The position numbers and the translations under genes were made by a program. The notes beneath the pieces were generated by a model that searched no databases, was not told where the DNA came from, and saw only the letters and a list, made by a program, of their open reading frames with translations. Positions 63,194 through 64,000 of a stretch of DNA of 64,000 nt are shown piece after piece. The stretch is from Streptomyces hygroscopicus subsp. hygroscopicus (GTDB taxonomy: Bacteria; Actinomycetota; Actinomycetes; Streptomycetales; Streptomycetaceae), in assembly GCF_001553455.1 (NCBI RefSeq), contig NZ_BBOX01000097.1, positions 1-64,000 on the forward strand, given 5' to 3'. Within the stretch, counting starts at the first letter, position 1. Each line of letters opens with the position of its first letter.

Positions 63194-63871
63194 ATGAGGG
63201 CGCGGCTGATCGTCAGAACGCTCAGTGAACTCTGCGTCACCGTCGGTGCCTTGATTGTTCTTCTGGTGGTCTACGTCCTGTACTGGACCTCGGTGCGGGC
63301 CGACCGCGCGATGGACGGCGAGATCGACCACCTCCAGGACCGATGGGCCACGGGTGCGGTCACCGCCGGTGCCCAGCCCGCGCCGGAGCCCCGCCGTTAC
63401 GAGCCCGGCGCCTCCTTCGCGATCATGTACATCCCGCGCTTCGGCGCCGACTGGGCCAAACCGGTCCTCCAGGGCACCGCCCCCGGCACCCTGAAGAAGG
63501 GGCTGGGCCACTACTCCCGCACCGTCCGCCTCGGCGCCACCGGCAACTTCGCCGTCGCCGGGCACCGCCGCACCTACGGCGACCCCTTCAAGGACTTCCC
63601 CCAGCTGCGCCCCGGCGACGCGGTGGTGCTGACCGACGGCACCACCTGGTTCACGTACCGCGTCGTCCGGCGGCCCTACCGCACCCTGCCGACCGACACC
63701 GGAGTGATCGACCCGGTGCCGCGGGCGTCCGGTTTCCGGCGCCCCGGCCGCTACCTCACGCTGACGACCTGCGAGCCGGAGTGGGGTCACAGCCACCGTC
63801 TGATCGCCTGGGCGCACCTCGACGCGACCCAATCGGTTACCCAAGGCAAGCCCAAGGCTTTGCACAGCTGA
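63194..63871 (+). CDS. srtE: Class E sortase
   Basis: 225 residues. An N-terminal membrane anchor (about 10-33) and the sortase domain with His124 (VAGHRRTYG), catalytic Cys193 (TLTTC) and Arg202 (HRLIAW). It attaches proteins with LAxTG-like signals to peptidoglycan; in Streptomyces SrtE enzymes anchor chaplins needed for aerial growth. The gene follows the DUF881 gene on the same strand. Confidence 0.92.
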   Translation: MRARLIVRTLSELCVTVGALIVLLVVYVLYWTSVRADRAMDGEIDHLQDRWATGAVTAGAQPAPEPRRYEPGASFAIMYIPRFGADWAKPVLQGTAPGTLKKGLGHYSRTVRLGATGNFAVAGHRRTYGDPFKDFPQLRPGDAVVLTDGTTWFTYRVVRRPYRTLPTDTGVIDPVPRASGFRRPGRYLTLTTCEPEWGHSHRLIAWAHLDATQSVTQGKPKALHS

Positions 63872-63955
63872 CCCTCCGGCCGCCCCCCTCGACCCTTACT
63901 CTGGTGCTGCACTCCGGTGCTGCAATCGACTTCGTCATCGGTGAGTAGGGATGGC

Positions 63956-64000
63956 ATGTACGGCTGGATCTGGCGGCATCTGCCGGGTAACGCATGGGTG
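63956..64000 (+). CDS. Start of a small membrane protein, cut by the window edge
   Basis: Fifteen codons from an ATG at 63956: MYGWIWRHLPGNAWV. A conserved Streptomyces small protein before the pabA/trpG-type gene starts in this way as I recall. Too little to be sure. Confidence 0.5.
   Translation, partial: MYGWIWRHLPGNAWV

Overview
This window is the central replication-origin region of a high-GC actinomycete chromosome, almost certainly Streptomyces or a very close relative. The GC content is very high and many genes start with GTG or TTG. The gene order rpmH-rnpA-yidD-yidC-jag-rsmG-parA-parB on one side of oriC and dnaA-dnaN-gnd-recF-dciA-gyrB-gyrA on the other is the actinobacterial origin order. 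The window also has Streptomyces parS sites (GTTTCACGTGAAAC), DnaA boxes close to TTGTCCACA, a SigR-type promoter in front of trxBA, and CrgA, class E sortase and FemX-type proteins. No insertion sequence, prophage, integrase or CRISPR array was seen. The whole window reads as conserved core chromosome.

Layout. 0.3-7 kb: a serine beta-lactamase-like hydrolase diverges from a MerR regulator-thioredoxin pair; then come a peptide deformylase, an amidohydrolase with an Rrf2 regulator and two matching operator sites, and the replicative helicase dnaB. 7-16 kb: a DnaA-box cluster, a MATE exporter, the rpsF-ssb-rpsR-rplI operon, a small membrane protein, a FemX-type ligase with an alanine-racemase-like partner, and a GT87-type mannosyltransferase. 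15-24 kb: a class A penicillin-binding protein, a PadR regulator with a perfect operator, inositol-phosphate synthase, an MFS transporter and the CCA-adding enzyme. 23-33 kb: a cell-envelope block (DUF6049-type membrane protein, the MurJ lipid II flippase and a separate membrane pseudokinase), then sigM with its anti-sigma gene, trxB and trxA. 33-40 kb: GNAT, parB-parA, rsmG, jag, yidC, yidD, rnpA, rpmH. 40.2-43 kb: dnaA with an autoregulatory promoter, and oriC. 43-52.7 kb: dnaN, gnd, recF, dciA, gyrB, gyrA and a DUF3566 membrane protein. 52.7-64 kb: tRNA-Ile, a DLW-39-type small protein, a secreted protein of unknown function, an HTH gene with a Ser/Thr kinase, tRNA-Ala, an HTH-coiled coil-receiver protein, a DUF5324-type protein, cyclophilin, a rhomboid protease, a second DnaA-box cluster, crgA, a DUF881 protein, a class E sortase and the start of one more gene.

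How it fits together. Initiator (DnaA), helicase (DnaB), probable helicase loader (DciA), sliding clamp, RecF, gyrase, SSB and the ParA/ParB-parS segregation machinery all lie within about 45 kb. DnaA-box clusters about 35 kb left and 19 kb right of oriC could titrate DnaA. Envelope genes (MurJ, PBP, FemX, CrgA, sortase, kinase) surround this core.

The least explained items are the Rrf2-amidohydrolase module with its shared palindrome, the diverged alanine-racemase-like partner of FemX, the orphan HTH-coiled coil-receiver protein, a perfect inverted repeat over the tRNA-Ala promoter, and the paired parS sites read through as protein. All calls rest on reading the sequence and on recalled family knowledge; no searches were run.
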